From contig CALUNJ010000014.1 in the NCBI GenBank assembly GCA_944321975.1, positions 1 through 40,380 of the forward strand: a stretch of 40,380 nucleotides of DNA, given 5' to 3'. The notes beneath the pieces were generated by a model. It made no database searches and had not been told where the DNA came from. It worked only from the letters and a program-made list of their open reading frames with translations. Position numbers and translations under genes: made by a program. The stretch comes from an uncultured Paraprevotella sp. Its GTDB lineage: Bacteria; Bacteroidota; Bacteroidia; Bacteroidales; Bacteroidaceae. Numbering within the stretch: position 1 is the stretch's first letter; every line of letters starts with the position of its first letter. Below are positions 1 to 8,404 of this stretch, piece by piece.

Positions 1-174
1 CTTGTAGGCGATGCAGTAGGGCGCGGTGGCGTCGATGATGGCCTTGTTGAAGGCGAATATCGGGTCTTCTTCTTTCAGCAGATGCTGCGGAATCTTCTGG
101 ATGTCCGTGTCCAGTCCCACGCAAAGGAAGGATTGTTTTTTCTGGATGTTCTCGAAAAGTTGTTGCTTGTTCAT
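1..174 (-). CDS. pyrF: Orotidine 5'-phosphate decarboxylase, N-terminal 58 residues (runs off the left edge)
   Basis: The final step of UMP synthesis, decarboxylation of OMP, is the expected role. The minus-strand reading begins [20 protein letters not shown] and continues [13 protein letters not shown] and [17 protein letters not shown]. This is the N-terminus of the Bacteroidetes (class 2, about 270 aa) PyrF, with the substrate-binding LDTD and the start of the AYK segment that carries the first catalytic lysine. The gene is cut by the window edge, so the rest of the active site is not visible. It lies 26 nt downstream of the DUF4153 gene and is probably cotranscribed with prfA and that gene. 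Confidence 0.9.
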   Translation of the reverse strand, partial: MNKQQLFENIQKKQSFLCVGLDTDIQKIPQHLLKEEDPIFAFNKAIIDATAPYCIAYK

Positions 175-200
175 GCTGTTATGTTTTGATGTGGTTATAA

Positions 201-1952
201 TCATTTCATGAGATAATAGCCCCACAGGGCGAAGTGCCGGACGCTGTCGGCCGGGTTGTCGTAGAAGCAGAATCCGGTCATGATGAAGCGGTTGCCTTGG
301 TTGCGGGTGGACAGCTCACGGGGCGTGAACTCTTCCCCGGAACCCCATTGGCGCAGGGAGTCCGGCCGCACATATAAGGTGTCGGCCATCAGACTGTCGC
401 GGCAGGTGATGGCCCACCATTCGCCGTCTTTTCCGTTAGGCCGGATGTCGCATTTTTGGTTTTCATACAGCCTCATGGCCTTGTAGCCTTTTTCTATCGG
501 CAGGGTGAACGGGCGGATGGAAGACGTGGAGTAGTTGCGGACATCCTTTACCACCACTTGTATCCGGCCGTCTTTCTCCTTGAAATAAGTATATTTTTCC
601 GGCTCGTTGATGGCGTTCCGGATGCCCCAGAAGTAAATGTCCGGGTTGATGTAGCGGGCGACAGCGGATTCGTTCATTTCATCTGTCAGGTAGCGCAGGC
701 GGTCGTTCGTGTTGAGGGCTTCCTGGCGGGGCAGGGTTTTCAGCCAGTCCAGATAGTCTTCGTCGCTGAGTGGCAGGGGCTTTTTGCACGATGTGCGGAA
801 CACTTCGTCCACCGACCGCAGCAGGTAGCGGCGCGAGAGGCTCGTCAGGTTCCATGGCAGCACGGAGGTGAGCAGGAAGATGATGGCGAACGACACCGGA
901 ATCCATCGGATGCGTTTGCGCGAGAGGAACAGTCCGCCGCACACGAGGTAGAACCACAGGTTGAGCGTCAGCAGGTAGAGGCGGCTGGGCGTGTAGCCGT
1001 AGTCGCCGATGCGGCGGGCTATGCCTGCAGTCATCAGCACCAGCAGGGGCAGGATGGCCACGGGCAGCCAGCGGGACACGCGGCGTTCAAAGGCCGGTGC
1101 GTTTTGGCGCAGCAGGGGGTAGAGACAGAACTCCACGGCGATGCAGCCGCCCATGAGAGCCGTCACCAGCCGGGCGACCCACCCGTCCGGCAGTTCCCAT
1201 TGTGCGAGTATCTTGCCCATGTAGGCGTAGAGTACCAGCAGGTAGCACCCCATCAGCGGAAGGAACAGGCAGCGGATGACTTTCTGTACGAAAGCCGAAG
1301 TGCGGCTTGTGCGGACGTGCTTGCCGTCTCCTTCCGGAATCCGTCCCAGGAACAGCAAGGCGGGAAGCCACAGGCAGCACACGATGGCCCACGTGCTGTA
1401 CCAGTCCGGGTTGACATCCCATCCGAACAGGCCGGAAAGCGAGGCCGTCAGCAGGCAAAGCCCACCGCACAGGAGGCCGCCCACCACGCCGCTGATGATG
1501 ATATTGCGGAGCAGCTGCAATGTGAAGTGCCATGTGGCGGTGTCGTCCTCGTCCCGCAGAAAAGGCAGGACGGGGAGGCTCAGGCACAGTGCCGTGACGA
1601 GGGCGGCGTGGGCCTGTCTGGCTTCCAGCGGGAGCGTGCCCGTCGGCAACAGATACAGGTAAACCGCATCGGCGATGAGGGCCGCATGGCAGAGCGCATT
1701 CACGACGAGCCGTCTGCGGCGGCTTTTCACCTCTTCGCCCCGGAGCCGCAGGGTGAGCGTCAGTATGCTGCCTACGGAAAGATAGTAGGTGGACACGAAA
1801 ATCTGCCGTTCGGTCAGTTTGTCGTCCAACCCCCAACATAGACATACCAGCAACGTGGCCAGCGTGGTCACGAAAGCTGTGGCGGCGGGAAAACGTTGCA
1901 GGCAGTGCCGGAATGTTTTCATGAGGGGCTGTCGGGTGAAAAACCGTCTCAT
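201..1952 (-). CDS. DUF4153-like polytopic membrane protein
   Basis: This is a 583-aa inner-membrane protein of unknown function. About ten hydrophobic segments fill residues 20-370. They are followed by a soluble C-terminal domain of about 200 aa, presumably extracytoplasmic, which is rich in aromatic residues and ends in a short hydrophobic tail. The segment near residues 315-335 ([20 protein letters not shown]) matches the YG-x-T-x-x-R-x-Y signature of DUF4153/DUF4173 proteins as I remember it. The start at 1952 follows the prfA stop by 12 nt. An alternative ATG at 1922 would give a more typical short N-terminus, and neither has a clear ribosome binding site. The family call is moderately sure, and the function is unknown. 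Confidence 0.7.
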   Translation of the reverse strand: MRRFFTRQPLMKTFRHCLQRFPAATAFVTTLATLLVCLCWGLDDKLTERQIFVSTYYLSVGSILTLTLRLRGEEVKSRRRRLVVNALCHAALIADAVYLYLLPTGTLPLEARQAHAALVTALCLSLPVLPFLRDEDDTATWHFTLQLLRNIIISGVVGGLLCGGLCLLTASLSGLFGWDVNPDWYSTWAIVCCLWLPALLFLGRIPEGDGKHVRTSRTSAFVQKVIRCLFLPLMGCYLLVLYAYMGKILAQWELPDGWVARLVTALMGGCIAVEFCLYPLLRQNAPAFERRVSRWLPVAILPLLVLMTAGIARRIGDYGYTPSRLYLLTLNLWFYLVCGGLFLSRKRIRWIPVSFAIIFLLTSVLPWNLTSLSRRYLLRSVDEVFRTSCKKPLPLSDEDYLDWLKTLPRQEALNTNDRLRYLTDEMNESAVARYINPDIYFWGIRNAINEPEKYTYFKEKDGRIQVVVKDVRNYSTSSIRPFTLPIEKGYKAMRLYENQKCDIRPNGKDGEWWAITCRDSLMADTLYVRPDSLRQWGSGEEFTPRELSTRNQGNRFIMTGFCFYDNPADSVRHFALWGYYLMK

Positions 1953-1964
1953 CTTATGTCGTTC

Positions 1965-3077
1965 TTACAGTTCGCTCTCCTTCATCCGCTCGGCGTTCTC
2001 GGCCACGGTCAGCTGGTCGATGCAGTCCTGGATGTTGCCGTCCATGAACGACGGGAGGTTCTGCATGTTGTAGCCGATGCGGTGGTCGGTGATGCGGCTT
2101 TGCGGGTAGTTGTAGGTGCGTATCTTGGCCGAGCGGTCGCCGGTGGACACCATGGTCTTGCGCCGGCTGGCGATGTCGTCGATGTATTTCTGGTGCTCCT
2201 TGTCGTAGATGAACGTGCGCAGGCGGGCCAGGGCGCGCTCCTTGTTCTTGGGCTGGTCGCGCGTTTCGGTACATTCGATGAGGATTTCCTCCGTCTCGCC
2301 CGTGTTGGGGTTCTTCCACATGTAACGGGCGCGCACGCCGGACTCCACCTTGTTCACGTTCTGCCCGCCGGCGCCGCTGGAGCGGAACGTGTCCCACTTG
2401 ATTTCGCCCTCGTTGATTTCCACGTCGAACTCCTGCGCCTCGGGCAGCACGGCCACGGTGGCCGCCGAGGTGTGGACCCGCCCTTGGGTCTCGGTGGCGG
2501 GGACGCGCTGCACGCGGTGCACGCCCGACTCGTATTTCAGCGTGCCATAGACCTTTTCGCCCGTCACGCTGAAGATGATTTCCTTGAAGCCGCCCGCCGC
2601 GCCTTCCGTGTAGCTGGACACGGCCACTTTCCAGCCTTTCATTTCGCAATATTTGGAATACATGCGGAACAGGTCGCCCGCGAACAAGGCCGCCTCGTCG
2701 CCGCCAGTGCCGCCGCGTATTTCCATGATGACGTTTTTGTCGTCTTCCGGGTCGGCCGGCACGAGGAGCAGCTTGATGCGCTCTTCGATTTCGGGGATGC
2801 GCTTTTCGGCGGTGCCCATTTCTTCCCGTGCCATGTCTTTCATTTCCGGGTCGTCCTCAGCGGCCAGGATGTCCTTGGCGTCCTGTATGGTTTTCAGGCA
2901 TTCCAGGTATGCTTCGCGGGCTTTCATGATGTCGCCCAGTTCTTTGTATTCTTTGGTCAGTTTCACGTATCTTTTTTGGTCGCCGATGACGTTCGGGTCC
3001 GTGATAAGGGTGCCCACTTCTTCATAGCGGCTGACCAGGCCGTCCAGTTTTTCCAGTATGGGGTTGTTCTCTGCCAT
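1965..3077 (-). CDS. prfA: Peptide chain release factor 1
   Basis: The 370-aa product releases finished peptides at UAA and UAG codons. It carries the GGQ peptidyl-tRNA hydrolysis motif (GAGGQNVNKVESGVR) and, before it, the RF1-type anticodon tripeptide PAT in QRVPATETQGRVHTS. An SPF tripeptide would indicate RF2. Length matches the family (about 360 aa). The ATG at 3077 (MAENNPILEKL) is chosen because the open frame further upstream is low-complexity sequence unlike RF1 and would run across the likely promoter at 3099-3106. It is the first gene of a prfA-DUF4153-pyrF run. Confidence 0.97.
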   Translation of the reverse strand: MAENNPILEKLDGLVSRYEEVGTLITDPNVIGDQKRYVKLTKEYKELGDIMKAREAYLECLKTIQDAKDILAAEDDPEMKDMAREEMGTAEKRIPEIEERIKLLLVPADPEDDKNVIMEIRGGTGGDEAALFAGDLFRMYSKYCEMKGWKVAVSSYTEGAAGGFKEIIFSVTGEKVYGTLKYESGVHRVQRVPATETQGRVHTSAATVAVLPEAQEFDVEINEGEIKWDTFRSSGAGGQNVNKVESGVRARYMWKNPNTGETEEILIECTETRDQPKNKERALARLRTFIYDKEHQKYIDDIASRRKTMVSTGDRSAKIRTYNYPQSRITDHRIGYNMQNLPSFMDGNIQDCIDQLTVAENAERMKESEL

Positions 3078-3098
3078 ATTTTCCAGTTTTTCGGTGTG

Positions 3099-3106
3099 CA
3101 AAGATA
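3099..3106 (-). promoter_or_regulatory. Probable -7 box for prfA
   Basis: The minus strand reads TATCTTTG, a perfect match to the Bacteroidetes TAnnTTTG box, 21 nt upstream of the prfA ATG. A TTTG on the same strand (3130-3133) lies 23 nt further upstream, slightly longer than the usual 19-21. The rest of the 3078-3385 gap shows only the GNAT promoter at its right end. Confidence 0.55.
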
Positions 3107-3350
3107 GCACAAAAAAGTGAGATACCGGGCAAATCACGGAAATATGATTGAAAGTTAATGGCTTATGAGGTCCTGACGGTTTGGGCGGGTGCCAACAGGA
3201 ACCGCCTGGAAACCAACTTGAACCGGGAACTGCGTTTCCCCCGGCGGGTGCAATGCCTGGCAAAAGGACTCAGGGTATCGGGCACGTCTGGATTTGCCGG
3301 CGGGAGTGAAGGAAAACGGGGATAAATGAACCGGTAAAGACAAATGTTCG

Positions 3351-3358
3351 TATCTTTG
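3351..3358 (+). promoter_or_regulatory. Probable -7 box for the GNAT gene
   Basis: TATCTTTG matches TAnnTTTG and sits 27 nt before the ATG at 3386. I see no convincing -33 TTTG. The box overlaps the upstream in-frame ATG at 3344, which argues for the later start. Confidence 0.5.
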
Positions 3359-3385
3359 CAGGCGTTAAATCATCAGTTGGAATTT

Positions 3386-3991
3386 ATGGAAATATCTGTG
3401 GCCACGCCGGAAGACCTGGATGCCCTCGTGGGTCTGGCCTGTGATTTTTGGGGAGGGTTTTATGACGGGTTTGACGATGCGTTTGTGCGGGCCGTCTCGG
3501 AGTGCCTGGTGCGCGATGCGTTTACCGACGGGGATTTGGCCTTGAAAGCCACCGTGTCCGGGGAGGTGAAAGGGATGCTTCTCGCCACGCGGAAGGGGCA
3601 TGCCGCCCGGTTGGACGAATGGGCGTCTGCCCGGTCGGCCGCCATGACGGCGGAAGAAAAGAAGTGGTTCGCCCTGCTTTTGGACTATATGAAGGAAGCG
3701 GATGACAAGACATTCGCCCTGATGGACGAAGACGACGTGAAGCTCTCCTTGTTCGTCAGTTCGCAAAAAGGATGCGGGAAGAGGCTGTTGGAGCGGCTCA
3801 CGCAGACGTTCCGTGAGAGAGGGATGAAGCGGATGTTCCTTTGGACGGACGATTCGTGCACGCACCGCTATTATCCCGACCACGGCTTCAAACTGGCGGC
3901 AAGCTATGCCGACCCGCGTTATTCCATGTTGGAAAAGCCCTATCACACCTACATTTATTGGAAAGAAACGGGCCTGCAGCCCGACGAGTGA
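3386..3991 (+). CDS. GNAT-family N-acetyltransferase
   Basis: The 201-aa protein has a GNAT fold signature. The acetyl-CoA pyrophosphate loop is SSQKGCGKRLLERL (Q-x-x-G-x-G/A type), followed by the strand MKRMFLWTDDSCTHRYYPDHGF. That strand is the usual splayed-strand region, with a Tyr-Tyr near the thiol-leaving site. The substrate cannot be inferred. The start at MEISVATPEDL is preferred over the ATG 42 nt upstream because it opens with the canonical GNAT beta-1 and clears the promoter box. It is monocistronic and convergent with the barrel gene that ends at 4719. Confidence 0.85.
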   Translation: MEISVATPEDLDALVGLACDFWGGFYDGFDDAFVRAVSECLVRDAFTDGDLALKATVSGEVKGMLLATRKGHAARLDEWASARSAAMTAEEKKWFALLLDYMKEADDKTFALMDEDDVKLSLFVSSQKGCGKRLLERLTQTFRERGMKRMFLWTDDSCTHRYYPDHGFKLAASYADPRYSMLEKPYHTYIYWKETGLQPDE

Positions 3992-4144
3992 ACCCCGCGC
4001 TCTTGTCCGCCCGCTTGCGGGGGCGAGGATTGCCTTGAGGCCTGGATTTTCGTGACTCGTGTCCTTTTCCCGGTATGGGCAGGGTGTCTTCCGGAGCCAG
4101 GCGTAGTCTCTTCGTTCCGGGAAGGCACGCCGTCGTATGCGTGG

Positions 4145-4397
4145 CGGAATAGGACAAAATTGCACTCAAGAGAAAAGCAAATTTCTCTCAAGTGATTCAC
4201 GTTTTTTTCTCAAGCCAAAAAAATGTGAATCACTTGAGAAAAATCCGCATGTTTCAGGATGTGCTATATTCTGTTGATTATTAATAAAGTAAGATTTCCC
4301 TTCACAATGGGACGATATGGGCTGGGGAATGGATGCTTACGGAGGGGGGAGGGGGAGACGAGGGCAAGGTCGCGTGTGGCGTTGATGAGGGTTGTTG
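4145..4397 (+). repeat. Dispersed 22-bp-phased repeat element, copy 1
   Basis: CTCAAG hexamers start at 4165, 4187 and 4209, exactly 22 bp apart, and an inverted CTTGAG occupies 4233-4238. The arms 4187-4208 and 4217-4238 form a 22-bp inverted repeat with one mismatch around an 8-nt loop. From 4145 to about 4397 the sequence aligns with copy 2 (15661-15911). Spacing is unchanged over the first 232 bp, and a 2-nt indel occurs near the right end. It lies between the 3' ends of two convergent genes. Confidence 0.85.
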
Positions 4398-4649
4398 TAT
4401 TCCCCACGCCGGAGAAATCCTGCCTCATGGCATAGAGGGGAATGTGAGCCGTTTGAGTGGAATGACGCTTAAATGGGCCGCGTTCGTGGCGGAGGCAGAC
4501 CGAAGCGTTTTCGGAAGGGGCGTGCAGGTTTAAGCGGTGGCACTTTCGGACTGAAATCTTGATATTTGGTGTCATCGGGTTGCAATGCTAAAAATCCTGC
4601 TGTGTCCCGGCATGCCCGGATGCGCCCGAATCCGCCATGCGCGTTGAGA

Positions 4650-4686
4650 CGAAAAGAAGTTGCCCTCCCCCGAGGGGGCAGGCAAC
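4650..4686 (-). terminator. Rho-independent-like terminator of the barrel gene
   Basis: GTTGCC (4659-4664) and GGCAAC (4681-4686) enclose a CCCCC/GGGGG inner stem. On the minus strand the hairpin is followed by CTTCTTTTC. It lies 33 nt past the stop codon of the gene ending at 4719. Confidence 0.7.
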
Positions 4687-4718
4687 CTCTTGTGTGGTTT
4701 ATGTCTCAGGACTCTTTT

Positions 4719-5342
4719 TTAGAAGTTATAGCCCAAGCGGACCTGGAAGTTGCTTTGGCGGCAGTCTTCTGCGATTTCGTTGAAGTCAATGCCATACATG
4801 ATGCCCACATTGAAACGGTTGATGTCGAGCGTGGTGCCGATCTGCCAACCGAAATTGGCGCGTTTGTATTCCAATCCACCGTCTTTATAATCGTCGAACA
4901 GGTTGTCGGTATTCTTTTTGCCGTCATATTTCTCTACTTCATTGGCCATCAGGTTGATGCGCAGGTAGAATCCCGTGAAGGGCTTCAGGGTCAGCATGTC
5001 GTTGATCTTCACGCCGAAAACCGCGTTCAGAGGAATGGTCATCCCCAGTTGGTTGATAGCCCATTTGTAGTCGCCTTTGCTGTCGCTCCAACGGTTGTAG
5101 TCCAGGCCAAGCCCCGTCTCGAAGAATATCGGGTATTGTTTGGCGATGCTGAATGCGTGTACATAACCCACATTGAAGCCGTTCAGTCCGTCTCCTTCAT
5201 CGCTCACGAAAGTGTGCTCATACGAGAAGCGAAAGCCCTTCCAGGCTTCTACGTCGGAACCGCCACCGTTCGTAAACTGTGCAAAAGATGCTGTGGAACA
5301 AGCCAGCAACATCGCGGTCAATAAACATTTAAACTTTTTCAT
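4719..5342 (-). CDS. Outer-membrane beta-barrel protein
   Basis: This 207-aa secreted protein has a Sec signal peptide (MKKFKCLLTAMLLACSTASFA, cleavage after residue 21, mature start QFTNGG). It then shows alternating short amphipathic strands typical of the eight-stranded OmpA/PF13568-like barrels of Bacteroidetes, and it ends in the outer-membrane C-terminal signature ...FQVRLGYNF. There is no enzymatic motif. It follows the TolB-like gene by 40 nt and is probably cotranscribed with it. A terminator lies just downstream. Function beyond an outer-membrane location is unknown. Confidence 0.8.
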   Translation of the reverse strand: MKKFKCLLTAMLLACSTASFAQFTNGGGSDVEAWKGFRFSYEHTFVSDEGDGLNGFNVGYVHAFSIAKQYPIFFETGLGLDYNRWSDSKGDYKWAINQLGMTIPLNAVFGVKINDMLTLKPFTGFYLRINLMANEVEKYDGKKNTDNLFDDYKDGGLEYKRANFGWQIGTTLDINRFNVGIMYGIDFNEIAEDCRQSNFQVRLGYNF

Positions 5343-5382
5343 AATGCTGTTTTTTTGAGGTTGATAAATATGTGAATGAACA

Positions 5383-6372
5383 CTAATAGTTGAATGTCAT
5401 GCGCCAGATGTTGGCCTGGGCCTCCTTGCTCCCGCGTTGGGACACGAAATAGATGTAGCGTCCGTCCTTGCTCCACACGGGGCTGAGGTCGTCGGCCGCG
5501 TGGTAGGTGAGTTGGGTGAATCCCGTGCCGTCCGTCCGCGCGACGCAGATGTCCGTGTTATAATAGCTGAACGAACCTTTCTCTATTTTGCTGCTGCCCA
5601 CACACAGGATCCACTGCCCGTCCGGGGAGATGGACGGCGAGGAGAAGTCGCGCCCGGGTTGCGAGACAATGCACTCTTCCACTCCCGTTTCGTAGTTCAC
5701 CTTCCAGATTTCGCTGTTTCCTGCCGCGTTGGGGCGCACGCAGATGAACGCCTTTTCGCCCTTGACGGGGTAGGGGTTGAAGCCCGGCGAATAGTTGGCC
5801 AGGAAATTGTCCTTCATGTCGTAGCTCCAGATGCTCATGCTCTTGTTCTCCTGCCGTGCGAAGAACACGACGCTCATGTCGGGCGCGTAGATGGGGGAGT
5901 AGTCCATGTTGCCCGTGGTGAGTTGGCGGCAGACGAAACCCCGGTCGGCCGAGGTCTGGAAAACCTGGTTGGTTTTCCCTCTTGCTTCGGAGAAGACGAT
6001 TTGCGTGCCGTCCGGCGAGTAGGAGAAGTCCAGCACGGCCGTGCGGTTGGTCTTCTGGATGGAAGAGCCTTGCTTGTCCAGGTCTTTGATGAAGATGTTG
6101 GTCGTGTGGTTGCGGAACGACAGGTAGGCGATTTGGCTGCCGTCGCTGGAGATGTCCAGGATGCGGTTGGAGAACCATCCGATGCCCCGCCCCGTCCTTT
6201 TCACCTCGGGCATGCACACGTAGTCGGTGTTTTGTGAGATTTGGACAAAGTCTGTGCCTGATTCCTCGGGTACGGAGGTGACGGAGTAATCCACACGCTG
6301 CGCGTAGGCGTTTCCGTTCGCCCACAAGATGGCCAGGCCGATGCTGCAAAGCAATGCATGTTTCCTTTTCAT
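5383..6372 (-). CDS. TolB-like (PD40) beta-propeller, secreted
   Basis: The 329-aa protein has a signal peptide ending ANGNAYA|Q, so it is exported to the periplasm or cell surface. It contains repeated PD40/WD40-like blades, e.g. ISSDGSQIAYLSF (about 75), YSPDGTQIVFSE (about 120), ISPDGQWILCVG (about 250) and WSKDGRYIYFVS (about 300), like TolB. It is not the genuine TolB of the Tol-Pal system as far as I can see, because no Tol genes are nearby. The ATG at 6372 is chosen over the one 48 nt upstream because it opens directly on the signal peptide and has a purine-rich AAGAAGAAGAA before it. It is the first gene of a two-gene unit with the barrel protein. Confidence 0.8.
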   Translation of the reverse strand: MKRKHALLCSIGLAILWANGNAYAQRVDYSVTSVPEESGTDFVQISQNTDYVCMPEVKRTGRGIGWFSNRILDISSDGSQIAYLSFRNHTTNIFIKDLDKQGSSIQKTNRTAVLDFSYSPDGTQIVFSEARGKTNQVFQTSADRGFVCRQLTTGNMDYSPIYAPDMSVVFFARQENKSMSIWSYDMKDNFLANYSPGFNPYPVKGEKAFICVRPNAAGNSEIWKVNYETGVEECIVSQPGRDFSSPSISPDGQWILCVGSSKIEKGSFSYYNTDICVARTDGTGFTQLTYHAADDLSPVWSKDGRYIYFVSQRGSKEAQANIWRMTFNY

Positions 6373-6473
6373 GATTCTTCTTCTTGTTTTTTCCAACGGC
6401 GTGCTCTCCTCCTTTTCCAAAAGGGCCAGCGAGAGCCTTTTCTTCCTTGCTGGGGCGCCGTATCGCTATGATG

Positions 6474-6504
6474 CAAATTTATTTAAAAGCGGCTAAAATT
6501 CAAA
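6474..6504 (-). promoter_or_regulatory. Bacteroidetes-type promoter for the TolB-like/barrel unit
   Basis: The minus strand reads TTTG (6501-6504), 19 nt, then TAAATTTG (6474-6481). This is an exact match to TTTG-N19-TAnnTTTG. The predicted transcript has a 5' UTR of about 95 nt. Confidence 0.7.
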
Positions 6505-6754
6505 ATTAAAGTCTGGGAAAAACGCTTCTGTCGGCTGAAAAAGGCCGGATTGGGCGATAAGAGGCGAGAAAACGGACATTTCCCGCCCGCCGGGGGCAGG
6601 CGGCGGGATGCAAATTCATCGTATTCGCGGGTTCTCTCGCATTTTTCCAAAGGAAAATGCGTCGTGGTAGCGTTTATTTTTTTATTTTTGTAAACCGTTC
6701 CGGGGATTTTCCGCCGGAGGGGAGGATTTTTGAGGGTTTAGAAACGTTTGGAGC
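6505..6754. other. Intergenic region between divergent genes
   Basis: Together with the promoter and leader to its left this forms a 382-nt gap (6373-6754) without a gene. It contains a GC hairpin (arms 6582-6591 and 6599-6607, no T-tract) and a possible plus-strand -7 box at 6683-6690. I see nothing else. Confidence 0.5.
6683..6690 (+). promoter_or_regulatory. Possible -7 box for the barrel gene at 6755
   Basis: TATTTTTG fits TAnnTTTG about 65 nt upstream of the ATG, but it lies in a T-rich run and no -33 TTTG is found at the right distance. Confidence 0.35.
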
Positions 6755-7342
6755 ATGAAAAAAATTTTAGGTCTATGGATTTGCGCCCTCCTTTGGGGCG
6801 TGGTGGCCGCCCACGCACAGGTGCTGGGCGGGCAGCTGATTTTGCGTGGTGGCTTTTCCACAAATAATTTCAAGGGCGACCGTTCTCCGCAGATGGGGCG
6901 GCTTCCGGGTTACAATTTCAGCCTGGATTTCAACAAGACCTTCCATCGCGGGGCTTATTGGAACACCGGTGTGATGTTTGGCACGCGGGGCTACGACATG
7001 GATCGCAGCAGTGTGAAGTTCAGGGCGCATAATTTCGGCATCCCGTTCACGCTGGGATATAAATATGACGTGACGGGCAATTTGGCTGTCGACGGGCGTT
7101 TCGGCACTTTCTTCAGCGTCGACATGGCGGGGAAGATCAGTGGCGGAAAATCCCGTGACGACGTGCAAATCGGGGACATCGACGATTACCACCGCTGTGA
7201 CGGGGGCATCCTGTTGGGGATGGGCGTCTGGTACAAGCGGATCAATGTGGAGTATGTCTTCCGCCGCGGTTTCGGGGCGGCATGGGGCGATTTCCCCTCC
7301 GGCTCGGCCAACCATATGATTCGTCTGGGATATGCTTTTTGA
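6755..7342 (+). CDS. Outer-membrane beta-barrel protein
   Basis: This 195-aa exported protein has the signal peptide MKKILGLWICALLWGVVAAHA|Q. It then shows eight or so short amphipathic strands and a C-terminus ending MIRLGYAF, the outer-membrane signature. It is similar in size and style to the barrel at 4719-5342, though not a close copy. GGAG lies 5 nt before the ATG. The HAD gene follows 65 nt later. No function can be assigned. Confidence 0.75.
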   Translation: MKKILGLWICALLWGVVAAHAQVLGGQLILRGGFSTNNFKGDRSPQMGRLPGYNFSLDFNKTFHRGAYWNTGVMFGTRGYDMDRSSVKFRAHNFGIPFTLGYKYDVTGNLAVDGRFGTFFSVDMAGKISGGKSRDDVQIGDIDDYHRCDGGILLGMGVWYKRINVEYVFRRGFGAAWGDFPSGSANHMIRLGYAF

Positions 7343-7407
7343 GGGCCGGGTGACGGCGAAGGGATGACGGCCCGGTTGCCGTGGCGGCAGGAAGATGGAC
7401 AGTGGAC

Positions 7408-8064
7408 ATGAGAAAGACTACGGTAGTTTTTGATCTGGACGGCACGTTGCTCGACACGTTGGAGGATCTGGCCGACAGCACGAATTATGCCTTGACGCGT
7501 TATGGCTTTCCCACCCGCACGCTGGAAGAAGTGCGTTGTTTTGTGGGCAACGGGGTGCGCAAGCTCATTGAGCGTGCTTTGCCCGGAGGGGCGGGCAACG
7601 CGCGTTTTGAAGAGGTGCTTGACTGTTTCAAGCGTTATTATGTGGGACATTGCAAGGTGAAGACCGGGCTATATCCCGGCATTCCGGATTTGCTTTTGAA
7701 ACTGAAGGCCGGGGGCTACAAGGTGGGCATCGTCTCCAATAAGTTACAGGGCGGGGTGGACGAACTTTACCACTATTATTTTTCCGACACGGTGCAGGTG
7801 GCGGTGGGCGAGCGTCCGGGGGTGCGCCGCAAGCCTGCTCCCGACATGGTGGAACTGGCGTTGCATGCGCTCGGTGCCCGGAAAGAGGAAGCGGTCTATG
7901 TGGGCGATTCCGACGTGGATGTGGCCACGGCCGCAGCGGCGGGATTGCCGTGCATCTCTGTGTTGTGGGGCTTCCGCGACCGCGATTTCCTGTTGCGCCA
8001 CGGGGCTGCCTGCCTGGTGGAGACTCCCATGGAAATCCTGGAACTGTGTAGGAAACCGTGGTGA
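7408..8064 (+). CDS. HAD hydrolase, phosphoglycolate-phosphatase-like
   Basis: The 218-aa protein has all HAD motifs. Motif I is FDLDGTLLDTLEDL (nucleophile Asp11 and acid/base Asp13 from the ATG), motif II the Ser in GIVSNK, motif III the Lys in RRKPAPD, and motif IV VGDSDVDVATAAAAG. The helical C1 cap sits between motifs I and II, as in Gph and pyrophosphatase PpaX. The exact phosphoester is not predictable: phosphoglycolate, PPi or a sugar phosphate are all possible. The ATG at 7408 is used because the GTG at 7381 adds nothing conserved. It is probably cotranscribed with the barrel gene upstream. Confidence 0.85.
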   Translation: MRKTTVVFDLDGTLLDTLEDLADSTNYALTRYGFPTRTLEEVRCFVGNGVRKLIERALPGGAGNARFEEVLDCFKRYYVGHCKVKTGLYPGIPDLLLKLKAGGYKVGIVSNKLQGGVDELYHYYFSDTVQVAVGERPGVRRKPAPDMVELALHALGARKEEAVYVGDSDVDVATAAAAGLPCISVLWGFRDRDFLLRHGAACLVETPMEILELCRKPW

Positions 8065-8258
8065 GGAACCTCCTTCCGCAAGGCTGGCTTCAGGCTGTGT
8101 TTTCAGCCTCGGCAGAACGGGGGCTGTGATTTCCGGGTGCTTTTAATCTGCTGTATTTGGGAAAAACACAAGATTCTCGTAAGAGGAACATTTTCCATCC
8201 TCTTGCGGGGAAAGGCTTGGGCTGCTGAAAAATCTGCATGGCAGGCTTTTCAGGGATA
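8065..8258. other. Leader region upstream of the GH31 cluster (left part)
   Basis: There is no gene here. Two hairpins are visible: 8179-8187 with 8198-8206 (8 of 9 pairs), and 8225-8231 with 8247-8253 enclosing CTGC/GCAG. Neither has a plus-strand T-tract. They precede the tandem repeat at 8259-8360 and may belong to the same regulatory region. Confidence 0.45.
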
Positions 8259-8360
8259 AAATCAACATAGTTGCTATTGTTTTCAACATAAGTGCATCTG
8301 TCCTGGCAGAAATCAACATAGCTGTTGTTGTTTTCAACATGGGTGTATCTCTTTTGGGGA
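8259..8360 (+). repeat. Two 51-bp tandem repeats with four phased CAACAT sites
   Basis: Units 8259-8309 and 8310-8360 are nearly identical over their first 40 or so bases. CAACAT starts at 8263, 8284, 8314 and 8335, giving spacings of 21, 30 and 21 bp, close to 2, 3 and 2 helical turns. The last site ends about 30 bp before the -7 box at 8371, a position suited to an activator. AraC-type proteins bind direct repeats about 21 bp apart, so this could be an operator for such a regulator. That is inference. Confidence 0.6.
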
Positions 8361-8370
8361 GGTATGGCCT

Positions 8371-8378
8371 TAACTTTG
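8371..8378 (+). promoter_or_regulatory. Probable -7 box of the GH31 cluster
   Basis: TAACTTTG matches TAnnTTTG, 26 nt before the ATG at 8405. There is no TTTG at the normal -33 spacing, as expected for a promoter that depends on an activator bound to the adjacent repeats. Confidence 0.5.
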
Positions 8379-8404
8379 CATCCGGAAACCAATTTTTACC
8401 GATT

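Larger units (their letters stand above)
3992..4718. other. Intergenic region between convergent genes
   Basis: No credible gene lies in these 727 nt. They hold dispersed repeat copy 1 (4145-4397) and the terminator of the barrel gene (4650-4686). Small open frames on either strand do not resemble known proteins. In the stretches 3992-4144 and 4398-4649 I see nothing else. Confidence 0.6.

Noticed and set aside
456-1841. 461-aa plus-strand open frame opposite the DUF4153 gene
   Set aside because: It is an antisense shadow. The opposite strand encodes a coherent membrane protein in a conserved operon.
3078-3263. N-terminal extension of prfA to 432 aa
   Set aside because: The extra 62 residues do not resemble RF1, and the region holds the TATCTTTG promoter box. 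The ATG at 3077 gives the normal family length.
3955-4200. Minus-strand open frame beginning MNHLREICFSLE, similar to one at 15498-15716 (MNRLREIYVPLES)
   Set aside because: The similarity of about 20 residues is explained by the shared DNA repeat in copies 1 and 2. The changes are not biased to synonymous sites and the frames diverge completely outside the repeat.
6582-6607. GC-rich hairpin as a terminator
   Set aside because: It lies between two divergent genes, upstream of both, and has no T-tract on either side.
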